From Streptomyces akebiae (lineage in GTDB: Bacteria; Actinomycetota; Actinomycetes; Streptomycetales; Streptomycetaceae): 64,000 bases of DNA. Positions 37,522 to 47,190 of the stretch are shown here, piece by piece (the stretch's first letter is position 1; each line of letters begins with the position of its first letter). The position numbers and the translations under genes were made by a program. The DNA is taken from NCBI RefSeq assembly GCF_019599145.1, contig NZ_CP080647.1, positions 4,092,001 through 4,156,000 on the forward strand, given 5' to 3'. The notes beneath the pieces were generated by a model. It searched no databases. It was given only the letters and a program-made list of their open reading frames with translations, and was not told the origin of the DNA.

Positions 37522-38481
37522 GTGGCGGCGCAGTCGAGGGGCGAACACCGGATAGGGCTGCTGAACGGCTTCGCCGCGTACGGGATGTGGGGGCTCGTCC
37601 CGCTCTTCTGGCCCCTGCTGAAGCCCTCCGGCGCGCTGGAGATCCTCGCCCACCGCATGGTCTGGTCCCTCGCGGTCGTCGCCGTGGTGCTGCTGGTGCT
37701 GCGACGCTGGTCCTGGGCCGGTGAGCTGCTGCGACAGCCGCGCAAGCTCGGCCTGATCACGGTCGCGGCGGCCACGATCACCGTCAACTGGGGCGTCTAC
37801 ATCTGGGCCGTCAACACCCACCAGGTCGTCGAGGCCTCCCTCGGGTACTTCATCAACCCGCTCGTCACCATCGCCATCGGCGTCCTGCTGCTGAAGGAAC
37901 GGCTGCGGCCCGTCCAGTGGACGGCGGTCGGGGTGGGCTTCGCGGCGGTGCTCGTCCTCACGATCGGCTACGGACGGCCGCCGTGGATCTCCCTCTGCCT
38001 CGCCTTCTCCTTCGCCACGTACGGGCTGGTGAAGAAGAAGGTCAACCTCGGCGGCGTGGAGTCGCTCGCCGCCGAGACCGCGATCCAGTTCCTGCCCGCA
38101 CTGGCCTATCTGTTGTGGCTGGGATCGCGCGGGCAGGCCACCTTCGGCCCGGAGGGGACGGGGCACGCGCTGCTGCTCGCCGCGACCGGACTGGTGACCG
38201 CCCTGCCGCTGGTCTGCTTCGGGGCGGCCGCGATCCGCGTGCCCCTGTCCACGCTGGGGCTGCTGCAGTATCTGGCGCCGGTGTTCCAGTTCCTGCTGGG
38301 CGTCCTCTACTTCGGTGAGGCCATGCCGCCCGAGCGGTGGGCGGGCTTCGCGCTGGTGTGGCTGGCGCTGTCCCTGCTGACGTGGGACGCGCTGCGGACG
38401 GCCCGGACGGCACGGAGGCGACTGGAGGAGCTGAGCGTCGTCCCGGAGGCCGTCGAGGCGCGAACCCCGCTGGCCAAATAG
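37522..38481 (+). CDS. rarD: EamA-family transporter RarD
   Basis: 319 residues from GTG 37522 behind GAGGAGGGG; the frame is open upstream but not conserved in type. Ten TM helices are organised as two EamA repeats. The RarD signature GLLNGFAAYGMWGLVPLFWP starts the protein, followed by EILAHRMVWSL, NWGVYIWAVNTHQVVEASLGYFINPL and YLAPVFQFLLGVLYFGEAM. RarD proteins are drug/metabolite-type exporters of uncertain substrate. Confidence 0.93.
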   Translation: MAAQSRGEHRIGLLNGFAAYGMWGLVPLFWPLLKPSGALEILAHRMVWSLAVVAVVLLVLRRWSWAGELLRQPRKLGLITVAAATITVNWGVYIWAVNTHQVVEASLGYFINPLVTIAIGVLLLKERLRPVQWTAVGVGFAAVLVLTIGYGRPPWISLCLAFSFATYGLVKKKVNLGGVESLAAETAIQFLPALAYLLWLGSRGQATFGPEGTGHALLLAATGLVTALPLVCFGAAAIRVPLSTLGLLQYLAPVFQFLLGVLYFGEAMPPERWAGFALVWLALSLLTWDALRTARTARRRLEELSVVPEAVEARTPLAK

Positions 38482-38490
38482 CACCCTTGA

Positions 38491-39627
<1,137 letters not shown>

Positions 39628-39785
39628 GTAAGTGAGGGGTGACGCCCGGTAGGTGACGCTCCGGGTGGTTGGTTGTCGTTCCGGGGTCGGCCGGCGGTGG
39701 GGAGCGCCGCGGTCGGCCTCGGGTGCATGGGTGTGGGTGTGCGCGGGTGCGGGTGTGGGCGGGTGCGGGTGTGCGCGGGTGCGGG

Positions 39786-40520
39786 TCAGAGCGACCGGCG
39801 GTGGGTGGGGGCGGGGGTCGGAGGGCGGGTCACGGCCGCGGTGTGGCGGGCCGCGAGGACGTGGGTGTGTGCCGGGGTCGCGGTCGTCGACCTGAGGCGG
39901 GACGCGACCGAGGTGGGCATGCCGGCGCCGCGGGCGAGGTCGGCGGCCACGGCGGAGCGGAGTGCGCCGAGCCGGGCCGGCCGGCTGCTGCCACGCTCCG
40001 GGGTGAGCGCTCCTACGTCGGCACTCAGCGCGGCCCGTACGGCTCCGGGGTGCGTCGGGATGGGGGCGGCGCCCTTCGCGGGGGCGCGGGAGGGGTCGAG
40101 GCCTGCGGAGCGGAAGGCCGCGGCGCGGGCGCTGAAGGGGGCGGCGGCTCCCGGCTCGGTCGCGGTCGTACGGCGGTGAGGGGTGCCGGACGCGCCGACG
40201 GTACCGGGGGTGCCGTCCTGGGCGGTCGGTGCGCGTGTCGGGCGGACGAGGGTGCGCCAACTCACCGTGCCGGTCAACTCGTTGACGGTGACCTCGACTC
40301 GGGGACGCGGTCCGGGGTGGTGTTCGGTGGACGTCGGGGAGAGGGAGCGGTGGCGGGCCGCGCGGGACCGGTCGGTCGGGCGGTGGAGCGCGCCGTCGGG
40401 GGCGCCGGGTACGCGGCCGGAACGTCCGAGCGCGCCGTCGGGGACGCCGGGTACGCGGCCGGGGCGAGGGCGGTGGTGGCCTCGGGTGGGGTCGCTGGGA
40501 TAACTGGGGTTACTGGCCAT
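39786..40520 (-). CDS. Pro/Ala/Arg-rich protein coupled to the TPR gene, unknown
   Basis: 244 residues starting MASNPSYPSDP. Its ATG lies inside the last codons of the TPR-like gene (overlap 40510-40520), which indicates translational coupling. Near the N-terminus a short repeat (GRVPGVPDGALGRSG and GRVPGAPDGALHRPT) is visible, and a central hydrophobic patch VEVTVNELTGTVSWRTLVRP stands out. The rest is low-complexity Ala/Arg/Pro. No domain is recognised. The overlap and the nearby start argue for a real gene, but composition alone does not. Confidence 0.5.
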   Translation of the reverse strand: MASNPSYPSDPTRGHHRPRPGRVPGVPDGALGRSGRVPGAPDGALHRPTDRSRAARHRSLSPTSTEHHPGPRPRVEVTVNELTGTVSWRTLVRPTRAPTAQDGTPGTVGASGTPHRRTTATEPGAAAPFSARAAAFRSAGLDPSRAPAKGAAPIPTHPGAVRAALSADVGALTPERGSSRPARLGALRSAVAADLARGAGMPTSVASRLRSTTATPAHTHVLAARHTAAVTRPPTPAPTHRRSL

Positions 40521-43071
40521 GGGCGTAGGGGGCGGAGTCGAGGGCGCGGGCCCGGTCGGTGAGGCGGGTCATGCGGGTGCGGGCCTTCTCCAGTTGCTCC
40601 AGGTCGTCGGCGGCGGGGCCCGCGTCCGCGGCGAGGTCGGTCCAGACGGCGATCAGGTCGCGGCCCAGGTGCAGACCCTGAAGCGGGTCGCGGACCGCCC
40701 GCCAGGCGGCCGCCGCGCTCTGGATGTTGCCGTACGCGGCACGCTGGTCGCGCATGCGGTGGCGGAGACCGGCGAGGTCGAGGGAGAGGTGGAACGAGCG
40801 GAGGGCGTCACCGGCCAAGTAGGCGATGTAGGCGGTGAGTTCGCGGAGTTTCAGGACCTCGGGGTGCTGGGGGCCAAGCGTCGCCGTCGCCTGTGCGACC
40901 GTCTGCTCGGCCATCTCCGCGGCTTCCTGGATCCGGCCCAGTTTCACGGCCTCGTTGATGCGCGAGACGGGCTCCGCGAACGGTGACGGGGTGCCACCGT
41001 CCTCCGCCGGGTCCAGCACCGCCTCGGCCACCGCGTCGAACTCCCGTACCGGCGCGGGTTTCGGCGCGGTGTCCTCCTCCAGCACCTTCCACTCGGGGGC
41101 GGAGTACGCGTCGGACGCGGACTCCGCCGGAGGGGCCAGGGTGGCGGGGGGTGCGGGTTCCGGGGTGGGGGCGGTGGGCTGCGGGTGGATCGGCATCGGG
41201 GCCGGTCCCGGAGTCGGAGTCGGCGGCCAGGGCTGGGGTTCCAGCGAGGCGGGCCCGGACTCCGGGGTGGGACCCGGGGACGGGGTGTGTGCCGGCTCCG
41301 GGGTGGGGGCGTCGGTCGGGGCCGGGGGCCACGGCTGCGGGTTCAGGGAGGCCGGGGCCGAGCGGGGGGTGCTGGTCGAGGGCTGGGGCGGGGCTGCGGC
41401 CCGGTCCTGGTGCCAGGACGGGGAGGCCGTCCCGATCGGGGGCGGTTCGGGGTCCGTGAGCGGGCCGAACTCGCCGGTCGGGGGCGAGACGGTGCCGGCG
41501 GCCGGGGCGAGGTCCTGGGCGGGCTCGGGTGCCGAGGGTCGGGCCTCCGAGTCCACCGGGACGCCCGGCAGGGTGAGGGGGAGGCCCGGGGTGCGCGGTG
41601 GCCGCGCCAAGGGTCCGTCCTGCGGCTCCGGCACCGCGCGCAGCACGAACGTCGACGGAACGACCCCGCCCGACGCCGGCTGCGACGCGTCGCCCTGGTC
41701 GACACGTTCGCCCTGCTTCTCCTTCGCCGCCGTGAGGGGCATCGTCCGCGGCTGCGGCTTCACGGGCTGCGCCGCAGGCTGCGCGTGGGGCGCTGCGGCC
41801 GACTCGGGTGTGGGCGCGTTGGTGGACGAGGCGTGGTTCGGGGCGGGTGAGGGTGGTGGGGGTTCGGTGGCCTGCGCGCGGGCGGGCGGGGGCTCTGCGG
41901 GCGCGGGCGCGGGCGTCGGGTCGGCGAAGGGCCCTGACGTGGGCTTCGCCGCCGTCAGCGGAAGGGTGCTGGGCTCTCGCTTCGGGCGCTCGGGCTCCGG
42001 GGTGGAGGCGACCGGCTCCGCCGAGGGCGCCGGGTCGCCCGCCGCCAACCGCATCGTGCTCGGCTCCCGCTTCGCCTGCCCCTGAGGGTGCGACTGCGAC
42101 TCCGGCCGCGCGTCCGGCCGTACATCGGGCTGGGCGGTCGGCTGCGGCCGGTGCTGCTCGGGGTGCGCCGAACCCTCCGGCCCTGCCTGAGGCTGCCACT
42201 CCTGCTGCACCTCGGGCTGGGACGGAACCTGGGCCGGGGCCTGCCCGACCGACCGCGCCTGCCACTCGGCCGACCGAGCCCGCGGCTCACCGACCTGCGG
42301 CTCCCGCCCGGACTCGCCCTGCTGCTGCCAGCCGCTGCGAGGCTGCTGCTCTCCGCCGCCGTGTGGCTGCCACTCGGCCGGAGAGCGGCGCTCGGCGTCC
42401 GTCTGCGGCGCCCGCCCGGGGTCGGCCTGCGCGTGCTGTTCGGGGCGGGGCTGCCAGTTCGGGTCCTGGTGAGGGTGTGCCGAGGTGTGAGCCTGCGGGT
42501 GTGCGCCCCGCGAGTCGCCCTGTTCCTGCGGGAGTCGGCCCGTGGCCGCCGACTCCGGCACCGCGCGCAGCACATGCGTCGACCTGTCGCGACGCGGGGC
42601 CTGGGCCGGGGCCGAGGCAGGCGGTTCCGGTGCTGTCCACGCGTCCGTGCCCTCGCCGAGGTGGGCCGGCGCGGCCATGCCCGGCGCGATCCGCTCCTCC
42701 CCCTCGCGTACCGCCGCGCCCTCGCGCACGGCTGGCGCCCCCTCTGCCGCGAACCCCCTCGGCTCGCCCACCCGCACCGGCTCGCCGGCGTAGTGGCTGG
42801 AGCCGTCGACGTGGATCCGGAGGGGGACGACGTAGCCGATGCGTTCGTCGTGGACGGTGGCGAGAACGGGATGGCCGGTGGCGAGGGCCAGGCGGTGGAG
42901 GTAGTCGAGGGCGGCGCTCTGGAGGGACTCCCCGGCGGCCGGCGGTACCGGCATGCCGCCGACCGTCGCACCGGCCTCGGCCGAGACACGGACGTCGATC
43001 GGGGTGAGCCCGGCCGGCACACGTCCCGCGCGCTTGAGTTCCCGCTTCTGTTCGCGGCTGAGTCGAGTCAT
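40510..43071 (-). CDS. Large protein with disordered middle and TPR-like C-terminus
   Basis: 853 residues from ATG 43071. Residues 1-110 are globular (VPAGLTPIDVRVSAEAGATVGG, then LATVHDERIGYVVPLRIHVDGS). About 110-690 are a Pro/Gln/Ala/Glu-rich linker with repeated PSTM/PSTL-type motifs (KREPSTMRLAAGDP, KREPSTLPLTAAKP). Residues 690-853 look helical and TPR-like, with GRIQEAAEMAEQTVAQATATLGPQHP and LRELTAYIAYLAGDALRS. No signal peptide is seen, so it should be cytoplasmic. It lies seven bp after the lipoprotein gene and overlaps the next ORF. Confidence 0.75.
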   Translation of the reverse strand: MTRLSREQKRELKRAGRVPAGLTPIDVRVSAEAGATVGGMPVPPAAGESLQSAALDYLHRLALATGHPVLATVHDERIGYVVPLRIHVDGSSHYAGEPVRVGEPRGFAAEGAPAVREGAAVREGEERIAPGMAAPAHLGEGTDAWTAPEPPASAPAQAPRRDRSTHVLRAVPESAATGRLPQEQGDSRGAHPQAHTSAHPHQDPNWQPRPEQHAQADPGRAPQTDAERRSPAEWQPHGGGEQQPRSGWQQQGESGREPQVGEPRARSAEWQARSVGQAPAQVPSQPEVQQEWQPQAGPEGSAHPEQHRPQPTAQPDVRPDARPESQSHPQGQAKREPSTMRLAAGDPAPSAEPVASTPEPERPKREPSTLPLTAAKPTSGPFADPTPAPAPAEPPPARAQATEPPPPSPAPNHASSTNAPTPESAAAPHAQPAAQPVKPQPRTMPLTAAKEKQGERVDQGDASQPASGGVVPSTFVLRAVPEPQDGPLARPPRTPGLPLTLPGVPVDSEARPSAPEPAQDLAPAAGTVSPPTGEFGPLTDPEPPPIGTASPSWHQDRAAAPPQPSTSTPRSAPASLNPQPWPPAPTDAPTPEPAHTPSPGPTPESGPASLEPQPWPPTPTPGPAPMPIHPQPTAPTPEPAPPATLAPPAESASDAYSAPEWKVLEEDTAPKPAPVREFDAVAEAVLDPAEDGGTPSPFAEPVSRINEAVKLGRIQEAAEMAEQTVAQATATLGPQHPEVLKLRELTAYIAYLAGDALRSFHLSLDLAGLRHRMRDQRAAYGNIQSAAAAWRAVRDPLQGLHLGRDLIAVWTDLAADAGPAADDLEQLEKARTRMTRLTDRARALDSAPYAHGQ

Positions 43072-43078
43072 CGTTCCC

Positions 43079-43918
43079 TCACTCGGGTCGGGCAGAAGGA
43101 GAAGAAGAAAGAGGAGCTGTGGGGGTGGCGGCTGAGGCCGGGGTGGACGGGTCCGGTGTCGGTATCGCTGCCTCCACCGTACGCACCTCGTCCACCCGCC
43201 ACGGCTCGCCCTTGCCCGAGCGCACCAGCTTCACGTACACCGTGGCCTGAGGGCCGGTTCCCGTCCAGCCGTCGCGGCCGTGTGCCGTGCCGTCGACGAA
43301 GAGGGCACGGTAGGCGTCCCTGGCCGAGTCGGAGGGCGCGTCCCCGTCGTCGTCCGGTTCCACGTCGACCGTGGTCCACGCCTTGTGCGCGGCCCAGGAG
43401 TTCCACTGTTCACCGGCGCCGCTCGCGGGGCGGTACGAGCGTTCGGCCTTCGCCTTGGCGGCGGTGAACCAGCGCGCGGAGCGCAGGACGGCGTCGTGCG
43501 GGCCCGTGTCGTACTTGGTGTCGTAGCCGTACGCGACCTCGGTCCAGGCCTCGGCCACGGCGGTCGCGTCCGTCTCGTCGACGCCGGTGGGGCTCGGGAC
43601 GTGGGCGTCCGGGCCGAGCGATTTCCCGGAGGGGAGGGGGGCCTTGGGGGTGAAGGGCGGTTCGGACGTGGCCGTGGAGCCGCCCGCCGTCTCGCGGTGG
43701 TCCTCCAGGCCGCAGGCGGTGAGGACGGCCACACCGGTCACCGCCGCGAGCACGGCCACGCCCGCCCGCCGGACCGCGCCGGCCCGCCGGACCACGCCGG
43801 CCCGCCGGATCAGCCCGCCACCCGTTCCGTGCCGCGCACCGGGCACGTGCGGTCCGCCCGGGACCCGCGCTTCCCCGCGCGTGTCACGCTCCTCGCGCCC
43901 CCCGCGTGCATCACGCAT
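43079..43918 (-). CDS. Lipoprotein with VirB8/NTF2-like candidate domain
   Basis: About 279 residues from ATG 43918, with GTG 43927 as an alternative. An arginine-rich N-terminal stretch precedes a hydrophobic segment and the lipobox AVLTACG. The mature domain (AVAEAWTEVAYGYDTKYDTG to WRVDEVRTVEAA) resembles the NTF2-like fold of actinobacterial conjugation proteins such as TcpC, which replace VirB8 in Gram-positive systems. This assignment rests on pattern only. It is placed between the wall hydrolase and the TPR-like gene. Confidence 0.65.
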   Translation of the reverse strand: MRDARGGREERDTRGEARVPGGPHVPGARHGTGGGLIRRAGVVRRAGAVRRAGVAVLAAVTGVAVLTACGLEDHRETAGGSTATSEPPFTPKAPLPSGKSLGPDAHVPSPTGVDETDATAVAEAWTEVAYGYDTKYDTGPHDAVLRSARWFTAAKAKAERSYRPASGAGEQWNSWAAHKAWTTVDVEPDDDGDAPSDSARDAYRALFVDGTAHGRDGWTGTGPQATVYVKLVRSGKGEPWRVDEVRTVEAAIPTPDPSTPASAATPTAPLSSSPSARPE

Positions 43919-44022
43919 CGTGTTCACCCTCGTTCCCCTCCTCACCTCAGTGTCCTGCCCCGTCGAACCGGTCGTCCACGCCGAACGGCGGTTCCGTGCC
44001 GCCCACTTCGCCCTGCTCACCA

Positions 44023-45057
44023 CTACAGCCCCAGCCACGGCGCCGGATTCACGTAGGCCCCGTTCTGCTGCACCTCGAAGTGGAGATGGGCGCCCGTCGA
44101 GTAGCCGGTCGAGCCGACGAGGCCGACGCGTTGGCCGACCTTGACCTTGTCGCCGACGCCGACGTTGAGGCCGGACAGCATGTGGTTGTAGGTGGTGGAG
44201 ATGGTGTCGCCGTTGATGGTGCCGTGGGAGATGACGACGCGGTTGCCGTAGCCGTTGCTCCAGCCGGCGAAGGTGACCTCGCCGTCACGGGCGGCGAGGA
44301 CCGGCGTGCCGGCGGCCGCGCCGAAGTCGATGCCGGTGTGGAGTTTGCGGACCCCGAGCGTGGGGTGCATGCGCCAGCCGTACGGGGAGGTCACGGGCGG
44401 GTTGCCGGGGAGCGGCATCGCCATCTCCCGGCCGGCCGGGAGCTTGCCGGGCGGGTCGTCGACCGACTCGTACTTGGAGATCAGGGACTTGATGCGGGCG
44501 ACGTAGTTCTGGGTCTCGGTGTAGGGCGGGATGCCGCCGTACTTCTGCACGGCTCCCGGACCGGCGTTGTACGCGGCGAGCGCCAGGTCGAGGGTCTCGC
44601 CGGTCGCCTGGCCGCTGTCCTTGTAGCCCTGGACCTGCTTGGCGAGGGCACAGTCGTAGCGGCCCTGGGCCATGATCGCGTCGCCGGGGTCGTACGGCGA
44701 GACACGGCCGTTGCCGTCGTCGTCCTTGCCCCAGCTCGGCCAGGTGCCGGGCATGAACTGGCTCAGCCCCTCGGCGCCGACCGGGGACTTGGCGTTCGGG
44801 TTCCAGCCGGACTCGGCCTCGATCTGCGCGGCGATCACCGCCGGCTTGATGACATCGCACATGGCGCCGGCCTTGAGCACCCACGGCACGTACTCGGCGG
44901 GCACCTGGCCCGACTTGAGGCCTCCCCCGACGCCCTGCTCCTCGGCCTCGGCATCGCCGCCGCCGCTCACCGCGACCATCATGACCACCGGCATCATCAC
45001 GGCAGCCACACAGCCGCCGACGACCCAGGTCGTGACGGACCCTCCCCCGTTGGACAT
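44023..45057 (-). CDS. Bifunctional lytic transglycosylase / M23 endopeptidase
   Basis: 344 residues with one N-terminal membrane anchor (TWVVGGCVAAVMMPVVMMVA). The SLT domain (about 65-215) has AAQIEAESGWNPNAKSPVGA with the catalytic Glu82, GLSQFMPGTW and AALAAYNAGPGAV-type LALAAYNAGPG. The M23 domain has SPYGWRMHP, HTGIDFGA and HLHFEVQQNG, carrying the zinc ligands. It can cut both glycan and peptide parts of peptidoglycan. This is the classic Gram-positive VirB1-like component that opens the wall for a secretion channel. The Shine-Dalgarno GGGGAG precedes the ATG. Confidence 0.93.
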   Translation of the reverse strand: MSNGGGSVTTWVVGGCVAAVMMPVVMMVAVSGGGDAEAEEQGVGGGLKSGQVPAEYVPWVLKAGAMCDVIKPAVIAAQIEAESGWNPNAKSPVGAEGLSQFMPGTWPSWGKDDDGNGRVSPYDPGDAIMAQGRYDCALAKQVQGYKDSGQATGETLDLALAAYNAGPGAVQKYGGIPPYTETQNYVARIKSLISKYESVDDPPGKLPAGREMAMPLPGNPPVTSPYGWRMHPTLGVRKLHTGIDFGAAAGTPVLAARDGEVTFAGWSNGYGNRVVISHGTINGDTISTTYNHMLSGLNVGVGDKVKVGQRVGLVGSTGYSTGAHLHFEVQQNGAYVNPAPWLGL

Positions 45058-45390
45058 CTGCTCCCCTCAGCGTCGAAGCGGCGGGACGACGAAGTTCCGT
45101 CATGCTCCTGCCACTTGGGTCCAGTCAGACGAGTCTCGCCGCTCACCCCCACTCCACGCGTCACCGGTGCGTCACAGGCTCGTCGCAGGAACTCACGTCC
45201 CGATTCCCAAGCCGCCCGTACGCCGTGAAGATCGGGGGTGGGCGTCGCGCCGGGCACGCAACGGCGGCGGGCACCCCGCCGGGTGCGACGGGCGCCACGG
45301 GCTCAGGAAGACTGCGACGAGCGGACCGCGCCGAGCGGACCGCGTGATCAGCGGCGGAAACGGGGAGTGGTGGAGAGCGGTGATGCGGTG
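45058..45390. other. Divergent control region of the secretion-like cluster
   Basis: About 330 bp separate the minus-strand hydrolase gene from the plus-strand string. It contains no supported gene and must hold both promoters; no clear -10/-35 pair stands out. CCGAGCGGACCGCG direct repeats (GCGGACCGCGCCGAGCGGAC) occur near 45330. Confidence 0.4.
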
Positions 45391-45915
45391 ATGCGGCCGG
45401 ACACGGGACAGGCGGCGGCCGGGCCGGAGATCTGGGTGCGCGGTCCGGTGACGGAGCCGGAGGCACGGCCGCCGGATCCGGCGCCCCTGGCGGCGGCGAG
45501 CACGCGACGGTTCTCCTGGGTGGCCACGCACGGTGGCGCCGGGTCCACCACCCTCGCGACGGTCTTCGGCGGTCATGACGCGGGCCGCAACTGGCCGCGT
45601 CCCGACCAGGGCGAGCCGGGCTCGGTGCTCCTGGTGGGGCGCACGCACGCCGCCGGGCTCGACGCGGTCTCGCACACCCTGGACATCTTCCGGCGGGGCG
45701 ACGCGCCGCCGGGGCTCGACCTGGACGCGATCGTGCTGGTCGCGGACGCGCCCGGCCGGCTGCCCCGGCAGCTGGCGCAGCGCGTGAAGGTGATCGGTTC
45801 CGTCATAGACGTCTACCGGGTGCCCTGGGTGCCCGCCTGGCGCACCGGCGATCTCACCGGCCCGCCGCCCCGGGAGAGCGCGGCACTGGCCCGTCTGACC
45901 GGGAGGACCCCATGA
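45391..45915 (+). CDS. DUF6668-like protein with degenerate P-loop
   Basis: About 174 residues; starts at GTG 45370, GTG 45388 or ATG 45391 are all possible. The segment FSWVATHGGAGSTTLATVFGG sits where a ParA/MinD-type deviant Walker A motif would be, but has no lysine. LLVGRTHAAGLDAVSHTLDIF and DAIVLVADAPGRLP follow as in a Rossmann-type NTPase with the Asp strand. It may be an inactive ParA-like scaffold. Its TGA overlaps the next start (ATGA). Confidence 0.7.
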   Translation: MRPDTGQAAAGPEIWVRGPVTEPEARPPDPAPLAAASTRRFSWVATHGGAGSTTLATVFGGHDAGRNWPRPDQGEPGSVLLVGRTHAAGLDAVSHTLDIFRRGDAPPGLDLDAIVLVADAPGRLPRQLAQRVKVIGSVIDVYRVPWVPAWRTGDLTGPPPRESAALARLTGRTP

Positions 45916-46172
45916 GCAGCACCCTGTACGCCGCCGCCTCGACACTGGCCGGGCCTCCGGCCGTGGTCACCAACGAGCTCAACTACGTACTGAACATCCT
46001 CGCCTGGCTGGTCACCGCGGCCGGTGTGTGCGGGCTGCTGATCGTGGGCTCGCGGATGGCCATCTCGCTGCGGTCCGGGGAGGGCGACGAGCATCTCAGC
46101 CAGTTCGCGGTGGTCATGGGCGCCTGCATCATCGGCGCGACGGCCGGACCGATCGTGGGGTTCGTGCTGTAG
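45912..46172 (+). CDS. Small VirB2/TrbC-like membrane protein, copy 1
   Basis: 86 residues. A short N-terminus is followed by two hydrophobic helices (YVLNILAWLVTAAGVCGLLIV and FAVVMGACIIGATAGPIVGFVL) joined by the loop RMAISLRSGEGDEHLS. This two-helix layout with a small basic loop is that of VirB2/TrbC-type pilin precursors, without their long leader. It is closely related to the product of 46863-47159. The start overlaps the preceding stop and has GGGAGGA upstream. Confidence 0.75.
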   Translation: MSSTLYAAASTLAGPPAVVTNELNYVLNILAWLVTAAGVCGLLIVGSRMAISLRSGEGDEHLSQFAVVMGACIIGATAGPIVGFVL

Positions 46173-46206
46173 GGGGACGCCGAGCGGGACACCGGGCGGA
46201 AGACAG

Positions 46207-46249
46207 GGCGACGGCCCGCCGGTTCACGGGGAACCGGCGGGCCGTCGCC
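46207..46249 (+). terminator. Strong hairpin after the first VirB2-like gene
   Basis: Arms 46207-46225 and 46231-46249 are perfectly complementary over 19 bp (GGCGACGGCCCGCCGGTTC and complement) with a five-base loop. It lies 34 bp after the stop codon and should end or reduce transcription before the second copy. Confidence 0.75.
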
Positions 46250-46312
46250 GTGTCTTCGGGCGGCTTCGGCCCTGCCTGACGGCTCCCGCCGTGGCTTCGG
46301 GCGGCTTCTGGA

Positions 46313-46399
46313 GCGTCTTCAGGCGGCTTCCGCTGCGTCTTCAGGCGGCTTCCGCTGCGTCTTCAGGCGGCTTCCGCTGCGTCTTCAGGGGCTTCCGCC
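46313..46399. repeat. 22-bp tandem repeat between the two VirB2-like genes
   Basis: Units beginning GCGTCTTCAGGCGG start at 46313, 46335 and 46357 and are identical over 22 bp; a fourth of 21 bp starts at 46379. Related GGCTTCCGCCGTG stretches flank it to about 46440. Two copies of a CGACCCCGCCGCGCGAGGAC unit follow at about 46490-46540. The whole 690-bp spacer (46173-46862) contains no supported gene. Confidence 0.88.
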
Positions 46400-46862
46400 G
46401 TGGCTTCAGAAGCTTCCGCCGTGGCTTCGGGCGGTTTCTCGTAACGCGCGGGTACGCACCCGTCGTGCACCGAGTCGCAGCCCCGACGCACGACCCCGCC
46501 GCGCGAGGACACACGACCCCGCCGCGCGAGGACGCGCGGCCCCGTCGCACTTGGACACGTCGTCCTCTTCGCACACCGGTGCGATGCCCTCCACTTAGCC
46601 GCAGGTCCCGACGTTTCTGACGGATCGTCACTGTCCCGGACATGACGAGGAGTTCCCGTCTGTCACGAGCACGTCACCGACAGGTGCTGGATCACTACAT
46701 CGCTTGGTTTCGGCTCACAGCAGTCGCCAAGCTCACAGGGCGACCGGGAACCCGGGCACGTCACGCCGGCCCCGGAAACGACCCAATGTCCCATCCGCTC
46801 ACATCGGTCGACATCGTCCCGCCGCCCACGGCGGGACGGCCGAGACCACGGGGAGAAACCAC

Positions 46863-47159
46863 ATGCTGCACGCGATAGCCGCCAAGGCTCATCAGTCCGT
46901 CCTCCTGGCCGACGGCACGGTCCCCAACCCCAACCGCGACGCTCCCGCCGAACTCACCGGCAAGGTCGACACCGTGCTCGGCATCGTCGCCTGGGCCGGC
47001 ACCGCCGCCGGCGTCGCGGGTGTGCTGATCTGCGGCGCCATGATGGCGATCTCCATGCGCCGCGGCGAGGGCTCGGAGCACATGGGCCGACTCGGCATGG
47101 TCCTCGGCGGCTGTGTCCTGGTCGCCACCGCCGGCCCGCTCGTGAACTTCGTCTTCTAG
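46863..47159 (+). CDS. Small VirB2/TrbC-like membrane protein, copy 2
   Basis: 98 residues from ATG 46863 (GGGAGAAACC upstream). It has the same two-helix plan as copy 1: VLGIVAWAGTAAGVAGVLICG, loop MMAISMRRGEGSEHMG, then LGGCVLVATAGPLVNFVF. The N-terminus is 12 residues longer (AKAHQSVLLADGTVPNPN). The two copies share the spacing R-x-G-E-G-x-E-H before helix two. They are probably pilin-like or channel subunits. Confidence 0.77.
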   Translation: MLHAIAAKAHQSVLLADGTVPNPNRDAPAELTGKVDTVLGIVAWAGTAAGVAGVLICGAMMAISMRRGEGSEHMGRLGMVLGGCVLVATAGPLVNFVF

Positions 47160-47190
47160 TCGTCCGAGCACGTCGAAAGGGGGAGCGACG

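Noticed and set aside
46313..46540. CRISPR-like interpretation of the tandem repeats
   Set aside because: Units are contiguous without spacers, and no cas genes are present.
46642..46878. A 78-codon frame ahead of the second VirB2-like gene
   Set aside because: It overlaps the Shine-Dalgarno and start of that gene and has no recognisable features.
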